Shown: positions 11,945-22,860 of the stretch, piece by piece | Layout of the letters: every line of letters begins with the position of its first letter | Numbering within the stretch: the first letter of the stretch is position 1 | Assembly (NCBI GenBank): GCA_950022655.1 | Contig: OX465582.1 | Location: 96,672,704 to 96,736,703 of the forward strand | Direction: 5' to 3' | From: Alentia gelatinosa | Lineage: Eukaryota > Annelida > Polychaeta > Phyllodocida > Polynoidae | Length of the DNA: 64,000 nucleotides | Program-made: the position numbers and the translations under genes | Notes under the pieces: generated by a model | What the model saw: only the letters and a program-made list of their open reading frames with translations | Told to the model about the DNA's origin: nothing | Database searches by the model: none

Positions 11945-12235
11945 CGCCTGGTTCATATATACACCTGATTCAAATAAATACGCCTGATTCTGTTGTATTT
12001 ACACCACTATCCAATAGTTCCGATCTTTACCACTTGGGAACACCACTGTGGCATATCTCATTTGCCATTAGTCATTAAGTCCTTAAAAATCCGATGTTAT
12101 ATTATCAATTTTGATTATAAAACTGTCCTAAAACCCTATTTATTATCTTTTCATTAAATGCATACAATATACCAAGCATTTTTGTTTGTTTTTTTAACGC
12201 TTTTTTTAGGTAGATATTACTTTCAAAACGCCACA
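11945..12235 (+). repeat. composite repeat R2, copy 1
   Basis: It matches 13495-13775: tacgcctgattctgt, then cca.tatccaatagtt, ccacttgggaaca, and an AT-rich tail ending caaaacgcc. Confidence 0.7.
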
Positions 12236-12316
12236 CTTCTGTAGGGTTCAAGGTGAGTGTGTATATAAGAATATAACCACAACCTCTACCAACACCACTG
12301 AATGCTCTAGAGATCC

Positions 12317-12515
12317 CGGGGGGGGGGGGGGGGGGTACGTTCGGGGTACGGCCGGGGTGCGAGGGGAGGGGGGAGACAGGGCTTCACTGGGAGTGAGAGA
12401 CGCCAGGAGACACTGGGGACTTCAGTGTTGGTGCAGGGGCTGGGGGGCCGGGAGTCGGAGTCGGAGTCGTGATCACAGCCGCCGGGAATCGAAGGGGGAA
12501 CAGGGCTTCCCCTGA
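12317..12515. repeat. poly-G run and G-rich block
   Basis: A run of about 17 G follows gatcccg, then a G-rich block with ggagtcggagtcggagtc. The complement of that motif (ctccgactccgactcc) appears at 13850, so the block is part of the composite repeat in inverted form. Confidence 0.65.
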
Positions 12516-12516
12516 T

Positions 12517-12775
12517 ACCTTGTCTTTATTATCCATCGTATACAAAGCCCCCATTGAGAATGTATGGGGACTCCATTACCACGACCCATTATATAAAAAC
12601 TGTCAGATATAAACTGTGGTATACGGATTCTAACCTGTGGTATACGGCCTCAAAACCATGGTATACGGGAAAAATAGTCCCTTTTGCTATAGAGCAAAGA
12701 AAGAGTCCCTATTGTTATACCCTTTAAAATGGCAATTCCTGGGTTAAAATTAATTCGAAAAGATGGATAATAAAT
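12517..12775. mobile_element. TIR segment (TTTATTATCCATC / GATGGATAATAAA)
   Basis: The terminal tttattatccatc and gatggataataaa are exact inverted copies. The interior carries three gtggtatacgg modules. Confidence 0.75.
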
Positions 12776-12910
12776 GCAACAAACAATGATTTTGTGGACA
12801 GGCAGCTCTGTAAACCACTCGCGCTTGACCTCGTAATAGACTTGCTAGCGCTCGTGTATTACTACGCGTCAACCTCTCGTTGTTTACGGCCGCCTGTCCA
12901 CCAAACCATC
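12776..12910. repeat. hairpin beside the segment at 12517
   Basis: The arms caatgattttgtggacaggc and gcctgtccaccaaaccatcg are inverted. The centre has ctcgtgtattactacgcg. It follows the segment's right end with no gap. Confidence 0.6.
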
Positions 12911-13049
12911 GATTATTGCTTCCCCTGATACCTTGTCTATACACAACACTAGGCGTACAGAGAGCACCCGCCGTGTATAGGCAGAAAGCTCCGCCCACAC
13001 ACACTGGGGGCCGGCCGGGGGACGTCAAACCTTTTTTATTTATTATCGT

Positions 13050-13270
13050 GACACATATATGCCCGGTGTATATATTTCACTCTGAGGACATTTCTTCTCG
13101 TATATGCCTGGTGTGAAATACAGCCAGGACGCGCCCGTATACAAAAGTCTTGCATACGTCTGATACGCTGCCGCGAAATATGGGCGTATACAAATGAAAA
13201 CAAGCCAATATACAGCCGATACATGCGCTGCCACGATGGCGTATATGGAAATAAACTGGTTAGTTTTGTG
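13050..13270 (+). repeat. composite repeat R3, copy 1
   Basis: It matches 14185-14410: gcctggtgtgaaatacagcc, acagccgatac, atggcgtatat and tttgtgcagtg. Confidence 0.65.
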
Positions 13271-13494
13271 CAGTGTTTGATATATAAAATTCATTCTTTC
13301 TTGATATGAATACCAGAAATCGGAATGTAACTACATTGTGTTCGGTGGTATGTATTACTGCACGAAAACCACTATTTTGCATATGTATACGAAACGCGTC
13401 TAACAGTAGGATTTTGCGTCTAGAAGTTCTACCTGTTATCCGTCTCGTAGACACCTTATCTAGTGGCGTATATACGTGTCCATGGTGCGGTCTT

Positions 13495-13775
13495 ATATAC
13501 GTTATATATACGCCTGATTCTGTTTATTTACGCCAGTATCCAATTATTTCGACCTCTGCCACTTGGGAACATCAGTGGTAGTATATTCCATTTGCCATTA
13601 ATCATCCAAGTCTGTATTATATGAAAATTGCAATCCGATATTACCAATTTATTATATAAAACCTTTATAAAACCTGATTGAGTATAAATTGATTAATTAC
13701 ACATAATAAACCATGCATTAAGTTGTTTTTTTTTACAGTTTTTCTGATTTTTTAAAAACTTTAAAACACCATTTC
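13495..13775 (+). repeat. composite repeat R2, copy 2
   Basis: Second copy of the unit at 11945-12235, 1.55 kb downstream in the same orientation. Confidence 0.7.
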
Positions 13776-13799
13776 AATGTGTGCACAGTCAGGCTTACT

Positions 13800-14170
13800 A
13801 TATAATCGCCTCCCCCGAGTGTCTCTGTGCGCCTGAAGTCCTCCTCCCTACTCCGACTCCGACTCCGCCCCTGCCTTGTTAGAAGTAGTGTGAATGCGGC
13901 CGCCACCCTCACAGCCACCCGCTCAGCCGCCCGCCCTCAGGACTGAAATCATCTTACACACGCCGAGCAGCCGCTAATCTGTCTACACACACTGCAGGGA
14001 GGTGGGGGTCGTGTACTAGGGCTTCACTGTGGGTAGAGTGAGTGTAGGGTGGTGGGGTGTTCGGGTGTCGGGGGGGCGGTAGGGGGTGGGGTTGGGAGGT
14101 CGCTGGTGGCGGGTCAGTGTTGGTGCATCCTCTACCAACACCCACAGGACGGGGCGGGCCGCGGGTCGCA
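13800..14170. repeat. GC-rich block of composite repeat
   Basis: Overlapping open frames on both strands here reflect GC richness (few stop codons), not genes. The block shares ctctaccaacacc with 12277 and the CTCCGA triplet repeat with 12450 in inverted form. Confidence 0.5.
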
Positions 14171-14184
14171 ATTTTTTTTTTGTG

Positions 14185-14410
14185 TATCATATATACACCT
14201 GGTGTATATATATATCGCACAGAGCATGTTTTATCTTGGATACGCCAGGCGTGAAATACAGCCAAGTCTTGCGCGTCTACATATGGAAACTACCTCGTAG
14301 ACGCCCGAAACGCAGACGCAGATAAGAGGAGTATACAAATGTAAACAAGGCACGATACAGCCGATACGCAATGGCGTATATATATATGTAAAATAGTGGT
14401 TTTCGTGCAG
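14185..14410 (+). repeat. composite repeat R3, copy 2
   Basis: Same unit as 13050-13270, with a longer TATA stretch. Confidence 0.65.
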
Positions 14411-14639
14411 TGTATATGCTTTTAATTCTTCTGTTATTCTAAAACAAAGTTTGGCAGTTTCATTCTTACAACAGGTCGAGGGTTGTCCATCAAGATAAGG
14501 ACTTTAGGGGGCTAGCCTAACTTTATGTATTTATATATTTCTTATCCGAGTACCATACATACTCGGGTTCACCTTTATTATCTGAGTCATTTCCTTGTTG
14601 TCAAGGCCTGTTCAAACTGTGCGACTGGGGTTCCGCATG

Positions 14640-14960
14640 GTTGAATGGTCGCATGGTCTCACGCTTAAGAGACGTTTCTCGGTGAGACTCACACTACTCT
14701 TATGTGCTAAATCCACTAAGGCGACTGAATTCCTATAGAATTCTCATGAGACAATGCCAACACATGCAAAAATATGAAATGGTTTTAGTATTATCGCATG
14801 CTAGTCACATGTGCGTGCAAATTCGCATGAGACAGGCGACTCCAAAGCGACCACTATGCCAACGCCTGATCCACTGAAGCGAATTAGTCATACGACTATG
14901 CGAACTCTAGGCGAACGTCTGCGAACACTAAATTCGCCTTAGTGCATTTGATGCTTTACA
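14640..14960. mobile_element. MITE family 'CACTAAGGCGA', copy 1
   Basis: It contains aatccactaaggcga at about 14707 and the complementary attcgccttagtgcat at about 14933. Interior motifs gcgaacgtctgcgaac and catgagacaggcgactcc link it to the copies at 19805, 20935 and 24355. Confidence 0.6.
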
Positions 14961-15370
14961 GCCTACATCATGCTGTAACGATTACTCTTATGTGCCATAC
15001 GAGTTTCTATTTTTCAGATGACGAATTTCTAAATGATTAATGGTTTCATTTAATTTGTTAGGCATTACCCCTACCCTGGATGAAAGGAGAGAAGCAGTAG
15101 CTTGGGAAGATAAAATTTTATTGAATTTTATGTAGTAAAGTAGTAAAGTTTTATGCCAACCTTATTGGACGACATATAAATGTGATATTAATATGAGGAT
15201 AAGTAATAAGGTATAAGATAATTGACATGTAGAGTATGGGTCAATTATGATATGGAAATATGATAAACAATATAAATGATAATTGTATGTGATACAATAC
15301 ATGGTAAATTGTATATGGTAAATAAAAATGCCAAAGAACCAGTAATAAAGGAGAGGGTGGGAGGGAGTAA

Positions 15371-15900
15371 TTAAGAGTTTTTGTTGAGTAGTGAGTGGAC
15401 CAATGCACGGTTGACTTCGTGGGCGTCATTGTTCTTTATGTATGTCCTATGAGCGTTTGATTTCCAGCCACCATACCTCTGAATAGATAGTTCTGGCATA
15501 CTGGCCTAGTATGCCTGAGTTGCTGCGGCCTTTCGCAGGCCATGCAGCGTGTAGTGAGGTGGCTGGTCAACGGCTTGTAGGATACCTTTCCACTCTATTG
15601 TCAAGATTCTGGTCGTGACCGTCGCCCCGTGTTCTTGCTGGAGGAACGGGTCCTCGGGGCTGGCCGTAGGGGACGCCAGTAACATCCGGCGTATAGCACA
15701 TACCGGGCAGAACCGTGGATTGGGTGACTCCTGCAGCGTGACCGTTTTCTCCTCCCCGACGTGCTGCATGTTTTTGTCTTTGATACGGACGGTCACACGT
15801 CGACGGCCTACCACCACATCCCGGCGCGACATGTGTCGGGCCGCATCGTACTTCGAGGCCGTTGGGGGTGCCACCTCACTTTGTCTCAGGGCCGTGTAGT
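15371..15900 (-). pseudogene. DIRS tyrosine recombinase, catalytic half (one in-frame stop)
   Basis: This is the C-terminal catalytic domain that would insert the circular DNA copy. Visible are a box I arginine (TALRQSE, encoded near 15890), the box II H-x-x-R as HGLR, and after it the nucleophile region GGWKSNAHRTY (about 15460-15430). A TAG at 15508-15506 interrupts the frame between HGLR and the tyrosine; beyond it the same frame stays open for 44 codons to a TAA at 15373-15371. The catalytic pieces are therefore all present, but the chain is broken by one stop. Readthrough is conceivable but not supported. Confidence 0.8.
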
Positions 15901-16150
15901 AGATGATCAGTATGGCGGCCCGTAGAGCGAGGCGACCGCACGTGTGAAAGGTGATTCGCGACCGTTGCCGGCGAGGGGGCGTGGTCCGCGACGTACTCTA
16001 GGTACACCGTGGTAAAGCTCATAGTGGGCCTCTGGGGGTCCGCCCCCATCCGCCGGCAGAACGCGAGGTAGGTCGCGACGGCGCTCCGCTGGTTCGCGAC
16101 CGTTCTGGGGGCATGTGCCTCTGATTGCCGAGCAGATGCCCTCGTCTGGA
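15900..16150 (-). pseudogene. DIRS tyrosine recombinase, N-terminal core-binding part
   Basis: A helix-rich SAM-like core-binding segment is readable (RSAVATYLAFCRRMG, then TVANHLSHV). Directly after NHLSHV the frame changes into that of the catalytic half, and the spacer normally found between the two halves (several tens of residues) is missing. An internal deletion is therefore likely at about 15950-15955. This frame overlaps that of the RNase H open frame. Confidence 0.7.
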
Positions 16151-16189
16151 GACATCGTAGCGCTGGATCTGCATGTGAGACGTAGAACA

Positions 16190-16620
16190 GGAATAAATGC
16201 CGCGTGTGTACATGGCATGATCTCAATGAGTGAATGGAATTTCATGAACATTGCCGCTTTGTTATAGTCCCTCGAGGTCAGGTGGGCAAGGCTGAGGGCA
16301 TCCGCCACGGTGTTGAGTGCCCCCGGGATGTTGAAGTCGATTTGCAGTTTTGCCTGCACCATCCAGGCTTGCCGGGCACACTCCGCGAGGACAGAGTTCC
16401 TAGCACGGCCCGATGTTAGTGCCTGCACGGTGCCCAGATTATCGCAGAAGACTTCCACGCGCGTCCCTCGATCTCGGTCAGTGAGGAACGTGTTCATCGT
16501 GTTAAGTGCCTCGAGCTCGGCGATACAGTCTACGGGGTCGTCGATGGGGCACACCTGTCCGCCGTAGGAGTACTTCCCGTTTGTACCCCCGATGCCCGAG
16601 AGGCACGCGTCGGTGATCAA
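16190..16620 (-). pseudogene. DIRS RNase H domain
   Basis: The acidic residues of an RNase H fold are visible: Asp4 (ITDACLSG), Glu37 (ELEAL), Asp60 (FCDNLGT) and Asp107 (VADALS). The domain would degrade the RNA strand during reverse transcription. The open frame runs on to 15907, but past about residue 140 it is out of frame with the recombinase, so that tail is not meaningful. The domain is in a different frame from RT, and the RT frame ends with a stop four bases inside it. Confidence 0.8.
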
Positions 16621-17800
16621 GCACTTGGTTGGTGGGCCTCAGGGATGAGGGCGTGGCCATTCCAGCCATTGGCGAAGCGGAGGAACCATTGTAGATCCTG
16701 CCGCATTTCAGCATTGATGTTAACATAGTACCCGGACATCCTCTGAAGGGCCTCGAGCAATTTACTTACAAACGGCCGGGCCGGCCGTATGCATTTTGAG
16801 ACGTGGAGTATCTTGCCGAGGACTGACTGGAGTTGCCGTTTCGTTAACGAGCGTTTCCTCACCACCGCCCTCACGTGTTCCCGTACGTCCAGTAGCTTGT
16901 CCCCGGGGATGGTGAGCGACATCTCCGGGGCATTGATGACAATGCCCAGCCAGGTGACGACTGGTGCCGGGGTCTGGGCCTTTTCCCGTGCCTCTGGGGG
17001 TCCGAGTTCCTTGAATAGCTCACTGGCGATATCAAAATGGACGGCCGCCTTCTCCCGGCTGGGAGACAATACGATGAGGTCGTCAAGGTACATGCAGGCC
17101 TCGACCCCCTTCTGGCCGAGGATCCCAATGATCGAATCCGCCACACACTGCATGTGGTACGAGGAGGCACGGGCACCAAACGGCATGGCCGTATCACAGA
17201 TATACCCGTCCTCCCACGCAAAACACTGCAAAGGCCAGTCCAGGGGGTCCCACCTAAAATTCTTGTATGCCCTCGCGGTATCGATTGTAGACATATAACT
17301 CCCGGGACCTGAGGCTACCAGGCGGCCGACGAAACTATTGACGGTCGGGAGGCCGTGGTCACGCTCCTGCCCGTAGACCGAGTTCTTAATAATGTAGTCG
17401 TTGACACTATCTTCTTTGGGATATGTCATATCGGTAATGACACCCCGGTCGCTTGAGGCCCGTTTTTCGCGTGTCATTAGTGGCGACATGTGGCACCATG
17501 GTGAGAAGGGAGGGGCCTGGAACGGCCCTAGGAGGTTGCTGTGACTTCGCTCCTTTTTGATGAATCCGTTGATCTGGTCTCGGTATCCCGTGGCACTGGA
17601 ATGGTTTGGGACCCTGCGTGTGTCGCTGGTGGGGCCGATGTATCCCAGGGGAAATCCGTATCGCACAAAAGTCTAGGAGCTCCCTCTTCTCGGGGTCCTC
17701 CCCGAGATACCTGACCCAGGCCAAGATGTTGAGATCCGAGGGGAGCTCGATCCGTGCTCCGAGGTTGTTCGGCAGCCCCGTCTCCCGCACTTCCGTGTAT
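16617..17800 (-). pseudogene. DIRS reverse transcriptase
   Basis: The main frame is 17666-16617 (349 codons). The polymerase motifs are intact: motif A STIDTARAY (Asp129), motif B AMPFGARASSY (about 160-170) and the catalytic YLDD at 193-196. The N-terminal part typical of DIRS RT (RIELPSDLNILAWVRYLGED) lies upstream in another frame (17790-17667). The two join at LLDF / RYGFPLGY with one extra base at about 17668-17672, so this copy needs a frameshift to be read through. Priming and template RNA cannot be judged from sequence. Confidence 0.85.
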
Positions 17801-18226
17801 ATGTAGGCATGGCCCGGTGGCCCGGGCCCGGCGAAGTCCGGCCAGTGGCCCGCCTGTGGTCCGGAAATGCCCCGGGGTCCGTGTGGAGGCCGGGGGAGGG
17901 GACGCCGGTCTCACAGACCTCCCTAATGGCTGAGAAGTCTGGAGTCACAACGGTATCAAATCCCCCCTGGGGCAATTGCCAAGCCAATTGCTCCATGTCC
18001 ACGCTAACACTGAGAACAACGGGAGTGGATTCAGTGGGCGTGGTGTTACTGTCATGCGGGCTCGCCACGTGTTCGGCGCGAGATGTTGTTGACACGTGGG
18101 GTGTTACGTCATGCCCGATGCACTCGTTGACCGCTGGCCCCTCTTCGCGCTGGACAGTGTGTGTACTGGGCTTGGGGGGCGTGCAACGCGCCTCGCTCAC
18201 TTGCGGGGCGCGTCCGGTGCATTTTT
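17800..18226 (-). other. region between Gag and RT of the DIRS element
   Basis: The frames are rich in Pro, Ser and Thr with no recognised domain. They probably form the linker N-terminal to RT. Confidence 0.4.
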
Positions 18227-19254
18227 TTAACCTTGTTGTGGTAGTGCTTTGATGTCGGCAGGGCGAACCAAGTGTCCGGCCTGTGGTGTCCGGCGTGGGG
18301 CGGGTGTGGGTGTTTGCAGAGCACTGTTGTATCCTACTCCGTATGACAGTTTGCGGTTACACGCATGTATGGAGTGCGTGCACATCCTGCCCACCGAATC
18401 GCAGAATGAACACACGTGCAACCATTTGATTCCCCGCTCCTGATGGCCGTTGCACTGGCGGCACCCCCTCTCCAAATTGTAGGCCCGGCATGGCAGCTCG
18501 TGCCAGCCGGCCTTAGCTCCTTCCTGCCCGAGGCCGTTCCTGCCCGTAGGGGTCATGGCCAGACGAACCTGATCCAACCAATAGATGCGTCCTGCCTCCA
18601 CCTGGTCAAATACGCCGGCCAACGGCCATGACAGGGGTCCACCGAGACCTGATGGAGGTGGCGACATGTCCCTACGGTCCTCCTCGTGTGTAGCACGGTC
18701 GTCCTCCATAAGCGCCAGGAAAGCACTGATGTATTCGAGGGGCCCCAGCATACCTCTGACCTCGAGTTTCTGACTGAGGGTGTATATGCCCTCACGGTCC
18801 ACAAACATATAAGGCTTAGAAATCAATCGTGATGTGGTCAAATCCGAGGCCAACTTACCAGACGCAGTGCCTCACGGTCGATTTCTCTCTGCAGTAAGTC
18901 CTCTGGGATGAATCGTTCTCGCAGCTGTTGGGGTGGCGGCAGCCATGATGCCTGGTCGTTCGCCCATTCCCTTGTGCGGAACTCCATGGCAGTTGGTTCC
19001 GTCGGCGGCCTCGACGCCCGGGATGGCGACCGTTGTCGAGACATCTTCTTGATAGCGTCGAGCATGGTATCCATTTTCATCTCCAGAGCGGTGATCCTCA
19101 AGGACTTAACGGTCAAGCCGTGGTTGGACACGGACGCCACGTGCTCTGTCCCCGCGTGCTTCGAGTCCGTGATCGTACCTTCTGAGCTGCGGTCTGCATC
19201 TGGTCCTTTGGACGTCCCAGGGATGGGATTACTACGGGTATTTGGGGGCCCCAT
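18227..19254 (-). pseudogene. DIRS Gag, split in two frames
   Basis: The first frame starts best at ATG 19254 (MGPPNTRSN) and contains a possible coiled coil (SLRITALEMKMDTMLDAIKK) and ends at 18838. The second frame, 18853-18227, carries a Cys/His cluster: CRAYNLERGC, then C, H, C-x2-C, C-x3-H and a final C. That is the Gag zinc-binding pattern of DIRS elements. The two frames overlap by 16 bases and do not match in phase. They can be joined either by a frameshift or by removal of a 44-base GT-AG segment (18858-18815) that would be exactly in phase. Confidence 0.7.
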
Positions 19255-19804
19255 GTTGTACTTCTCCTCACTCGTGATCCGAATTCCTCGTAAACTATAA
19301 TGGACGTGCCGGCCTTTACTCGTGGAGTATGAGGCAGCGAGCACGTGGCCAAAAAGACGAGAAAAACTGGAGTACGTGTGTACTGCAGTGGGGCTGGAGA
19401 AGAAGTGAGACCGGGACCGGGGCCATGGGCGCGCTCGTGACTGCACAGTACATGTGAAAGCCGCTAGGGGGCAGGAGGGGCGCTTGTGTCCCGCGTGAGA
19501 AGGGGGGAACACCAGGGGGAGCAATGACCACCCCTGACCAAAGGCCATGAGTAACCTATTAAATTGTGCAATTTGCATATTTTGCAAAGACTGACAAGTG
19601 CGCTTGTCCATAACTTGCAAACACATACATCTTTGCTAAGTATGGATAGGATGAATAAGGAATTCTTCATTGACTGGTGTTTTACGTAATGTCTGAAAGA
19701 ACTATAAAGATCTATGTAATATAGCTATGAAAAAAAAACAGGAAAATGATACCTTGGGGCATCATTCGCAATAACTATGGGAGTACCTCCATGCAGGCAT
19801 TAAC

Positions 19805-20012
19805 CATAAAGCGCCAGATCCACTGAGGCGATTTTCCATGCGAATTTGGGTTCGCAGACGTTCGCGGACGTTCGCAGACATTCGCAGACATTCGCATGGA
19901 CATGCGAATGCCTTGCGACAATATTCAATATATTGAATATCATCGCATGGGATTCGCACAGTCGCATGGATTGCAGACGCATTCGCTTGGTCGCCTTAGT
20001 GGATATGGCGCT
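19805..20012. mobile_element. MITE family 'CACTAAGGCGA', copy 2
   Basis: The ends agcgccagatccactgaggc and gccttagtggatatggcgct are inverted. The interior has four ttcg(c)agac(g/a) repeats and the palindrome atattcaatatattgaatat. It is the inverted relative of the copy at 20935. Confidence 0.8.
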
Positions 20013-20039
20013 GAAGGCAAATATTATAAGAATTTATGT

Positions 20040-20520
20040 TGTTGTCATGGGATAGTAGTAATTGTTTGAGAATATGAAAGTATTTCTAGTGGTATAACAT
20101 TGACTATGTTTAGTGTGAGCCTGTGATTTCTCTTGTTGGAGGCAGCTAGACTTGTGTGTTTCAGGCACTGACTGACCTGTCAATTAAGTTGTTTACCTTT
20201 ACTTCAAATATCAGATTATTTCATATTCAAAAGGTATCTGCCAATATAGGTCAGGAGATCAACCCCTGTGTCTCACCACACCTTACGTCTCCAGCTGGGC
20301 TTTCCATTCAAAATGGTATGTCAGATGTCTGTCAAATGTTTAGAATGAAAGACTTGAGGAAGTTTATGGCGGGGAATTTTCCCGGGAGTGCACCTTCCAA
20401 CGCAGATCGTGGCGTCCTTGACCTCTATGTACGGAGCTGGCTCAGTCTGAACCTACAGGGTCACATTAGGCTACTTAAAAAAACCATCTTGTTTCTCATC
20501 ACCAAGCCATGAAAAATATG
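20040..20520. other. no firm gene; 118-codon open frame
   Basis: The plus-strand frame at 20156-20512 has no recognisable domain. It may be chance or a worn element. Confidence 0.3.
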
Positions 20521-20570
20521 ACGAGGGCGCTTTTTTTTTTTTTTTTTTGCTACATCAAAGATGGCAGACA

Positions 20571-20660
20571 TACAGTGAAACCCCGCATAAGCGGACACCC
20601 TCCGATCCGGGCCAAAGTGGCTGCTTATGCGGGGTGTCTGCTTACGTGGGGTTTCCAGAT
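20571..20660. mobile_element. pogo/Tigger-like MITE, short
   Basis: Starts tacagtgaaaccccgcataa and ends with the complementary cttacgtggggtttcca. Only about 90 bases long. Confidence 0.7.
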
Positions 20661-20879
20661 TTTTACTGGCTATACATTTAATGCATCCCTGACATCAGGA
20701 GCTTTAATTTGATACTAAATACACATACCTTTCATAATTTCTATCAAGGTTCATCTATTAAAAAAATTAAAAATCTTCTAAAATCGTTTTTTCTGATGCG
20801 TGCGGTGATGAGAAACAAGTCTGTTTTTTAGTGGCCTTAGTGTGAAAGTGTGCGTAACGTTTTGCCCTGGAGTACGGGT

Positions 20880-21540
20880 CATGGGCCTATCTTACCAAAG
20901 TGGGATTCACACGTAGAGACTCGCGTACCTGAAACGCCAGATCCAATAAGGCGACCAAGCGAATGCGTCTGCGATCCATGCGACTGTGCGAATCCCATGC
21001 GATGATATTCAATATATTGAATACTGTCGCAAGGCATTTGCATGTCCATGCGAACGTCTGCAAACGTCTACGAACGTCTGCGAATCCGAATTCGCATGGA
21101 AAATCGCCTTAGTGGATCTGGCGCTTGAGACTGGAGTACTTCACACCTTTCCCAAACTCTCAGACAATTCTCGGTTGGTACAAAATTCGTATGGCAAAGT
21201 GCTTGTATCAGTCTCAAGGAAATATGGCGAACTTGATTCACATGGGAGGTCACACCTCGGAGGTGTTTTATAGACAAGATGTTGCATAGACCTGTTGAGT
21301 TGAAACGATCACAGATGGTCTAAGACCTTTTTGGATGTAGCTTTGCCATACATCTCAGACATAAACACAGTGAGCACTCACCCTGGTATTCAAGTATCCT
21401 TGGAGGTGAGGGGTGTTACAAACTTGTAATTATGCTTGTTGGCCTCCTATTGGCTAGGGCAGGTACATCGTCGCAGCAGGTCCATTTGTCTCACCATAGT
21501 AACCATATAGATTTGAAATGTGTTTAAAATCAAAATCTGT
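20880..21540 (+). repeat. dispersed repeat R1, copy 1 (interrupted)
   Basis: It matches 46170-46500: aagtgggattcacac, gtacttcacacctttc, agtgctt.tatcagtctcaagg, then tcctattggctagggcaggt. It is split by the MITE at 20935-21128. Confidence 0.8.
20935..21128. mobile_element. MITE family 'CACTAAGGCGA', copy 3, inside R1
   Basis: The ends aacgccagatccaataaggc and gccttagtggatctggcgct are inverted. The intact R1 copy at 46170 reads cctgagactag across the site, so the insertion duplicated TGA: cctga / element / tgagact. That gives both boundaries directly. Confidence 0.85.
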
Positions 21541-21544
21541 AAAT

Positions 21545-22145
21545 CCCACTTTAAGTCAACAGTGCCTTAGGGGCTGTTTTTCACCTTCTTTTTATTGATG
21601 TCTTTGATTACAGCAGATCATTTTATCTATTCAACTCCTCAGAGAGATCGTCAATATTTGTTGTTACGAAGAAAACTGAGTGGTGTCAGATGACCCGCTA
21701 TTTATCTACAAATGAGTCTTGTACAAATGTATTATTGCAAAACTGAACAGATGCTGAAATATTATCCAGTCTATTGTATTTCACAATGTCTACTGTAAAC
21801 AACTGCACATGTCATGTTTTGGATCGGTGTGAGGAAGAACGTCTTATGTAGATGATTACATCAAATCCCCTTTTTCTGAATAAAAAAAAACAAAACAAAA
21901 AAACTTGACAAGTATGAAACAGATTTATTATCGATAGAGATATACTACATGTAATTTGTTTTTGCAGAGCTACTAGACAGCGTGCTCTTATTTATAACTG
22001 TATAACGCATAAAATATTGGACAGGTAACGCCCAGCTAGACCAACGAGTCAGCAACTTTGAACCTTCGCTAGGTCCCTGCTGATTTGCAGTGGCAAGGAT
22101 AGCCAGCACAACCTCTCTCCATCACAAAGCTTACTTATACTTGTT
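21545..22145. other. no gene seen
   Basis: AT-rich. Nothing beyond an A-rich run at 21885-21903. Confidence 0.4.
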
Positions 22146-22149
22146 TATT

Positions 22150-22360
22150 ATGTGCGATGATACAAAATAAAGTAACATCAACCTTTCAAAAGATGAACGA
22201 TAACTTATTAGAATGTTTCTTAAACAACCCAGATTTCGCCACGCCCTCTAGAGGGTAAACCAGGGTAAAAATGGCGGGCGCTACCCATAATGCACTAAAA
22301 TGTGGCGGCCGTTACCTGGCCCTATATGTGAGTGAACATATAGGCCAGGCTTCAAGTCTT
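22150..22360 (+). repeat. dispersed repeat R4, copy 1
   Basis: It matches 38105-38335: tagaatgtttct, gatttcgccac, atggcgggcg, gttacctggcc and tatgtgagtg.acat..ggccaggctt. Confidence 0.75.
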
Positions 22361-22734
22361 TTTATTAGACGAAAAAGGGTTCACATAAACAGCGTTGTGA
22401 TCTTCCACTCAGATCCTACATACAGTTACAGATACATTTCGTGCATAACTGGCTCATGCTTCTCACTGATTCCCTAACTGCATGGTACCTCGCGTGTTGA
22501 TACAGATCAGCTATTCATCGCCCCTTAATGGAGATGAGGGGTGAATACTTCACCTAGATAGGACTAAGCCCCCATTGTCTTAAGCATTTTTCAGACCTAG
22601 GACCATGGGGCATCTAGTCACACACCGGAACCAGGAAATCATCCACTATACATTGTACTGCATTGATAAAACCTGTACCCAAACACCTTAACCTATTATT
22701 CCGTGATGTAATTAGTAGAAACCAAACGAGAGTT

Positions 22735-22860
22735 AGCCTTGTCAATGTTTATGCCACGATGGACAGGTTGTGTATTACTACACGAGGCGTTAGCCGAGTT
22801 TAGTGAGTAGCAGACCTGACCAGAGTGATATAAACATTGACAAGGCTAACTCTAGTTCGG
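22735..22860. repeat. long hairpin, CGAGGCGTTAGCCGAG centre
   Basis: The arms gagttagccttgtcaatgtt and aacattgacaaggctaactc are exact complements. It sits directly beside the TIR segment at 22869. Confidence 0.8.

Larger units (their letters stand above)
15050..19660 (-). mobile_element. DIRS-like tyrosine-recombinase retrotransposon, decayed
   Basis: On the minus strand the order is Gag (19254-18227), reverse transcriptase (about 17790-16617), RNase H (16620-about 16190) and tyrosine recombinase (about 16150-15371). This gene order, with RNase H after RT and a tyrosine recombinase in place of an integrase, is diagnostic of the DIRS order. The coding DNA is clearly more GC-rich than the flanks, which suggests insertion of an element with its own base composition. 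Frame changes occur before RT, between RT and RNase H and inside the recombinase, and one stop lies inside the recombinase, so the copy is probably dead. Exact ends are not resolved: I did not find clear inverted or split direct termini. Confidence 0.85.

Noticed and set aside
16789..17298. 169-codon plus-strand frame opposite the RT
   Set aside because: Shadow of the GC-rich RT gene; the minus strand has the catalytic motifs.
17809..18252. 147-codon plus-strand frame
   Set aside because: Lies opposite the DIRS element, no domain, composition explained by GC richness.
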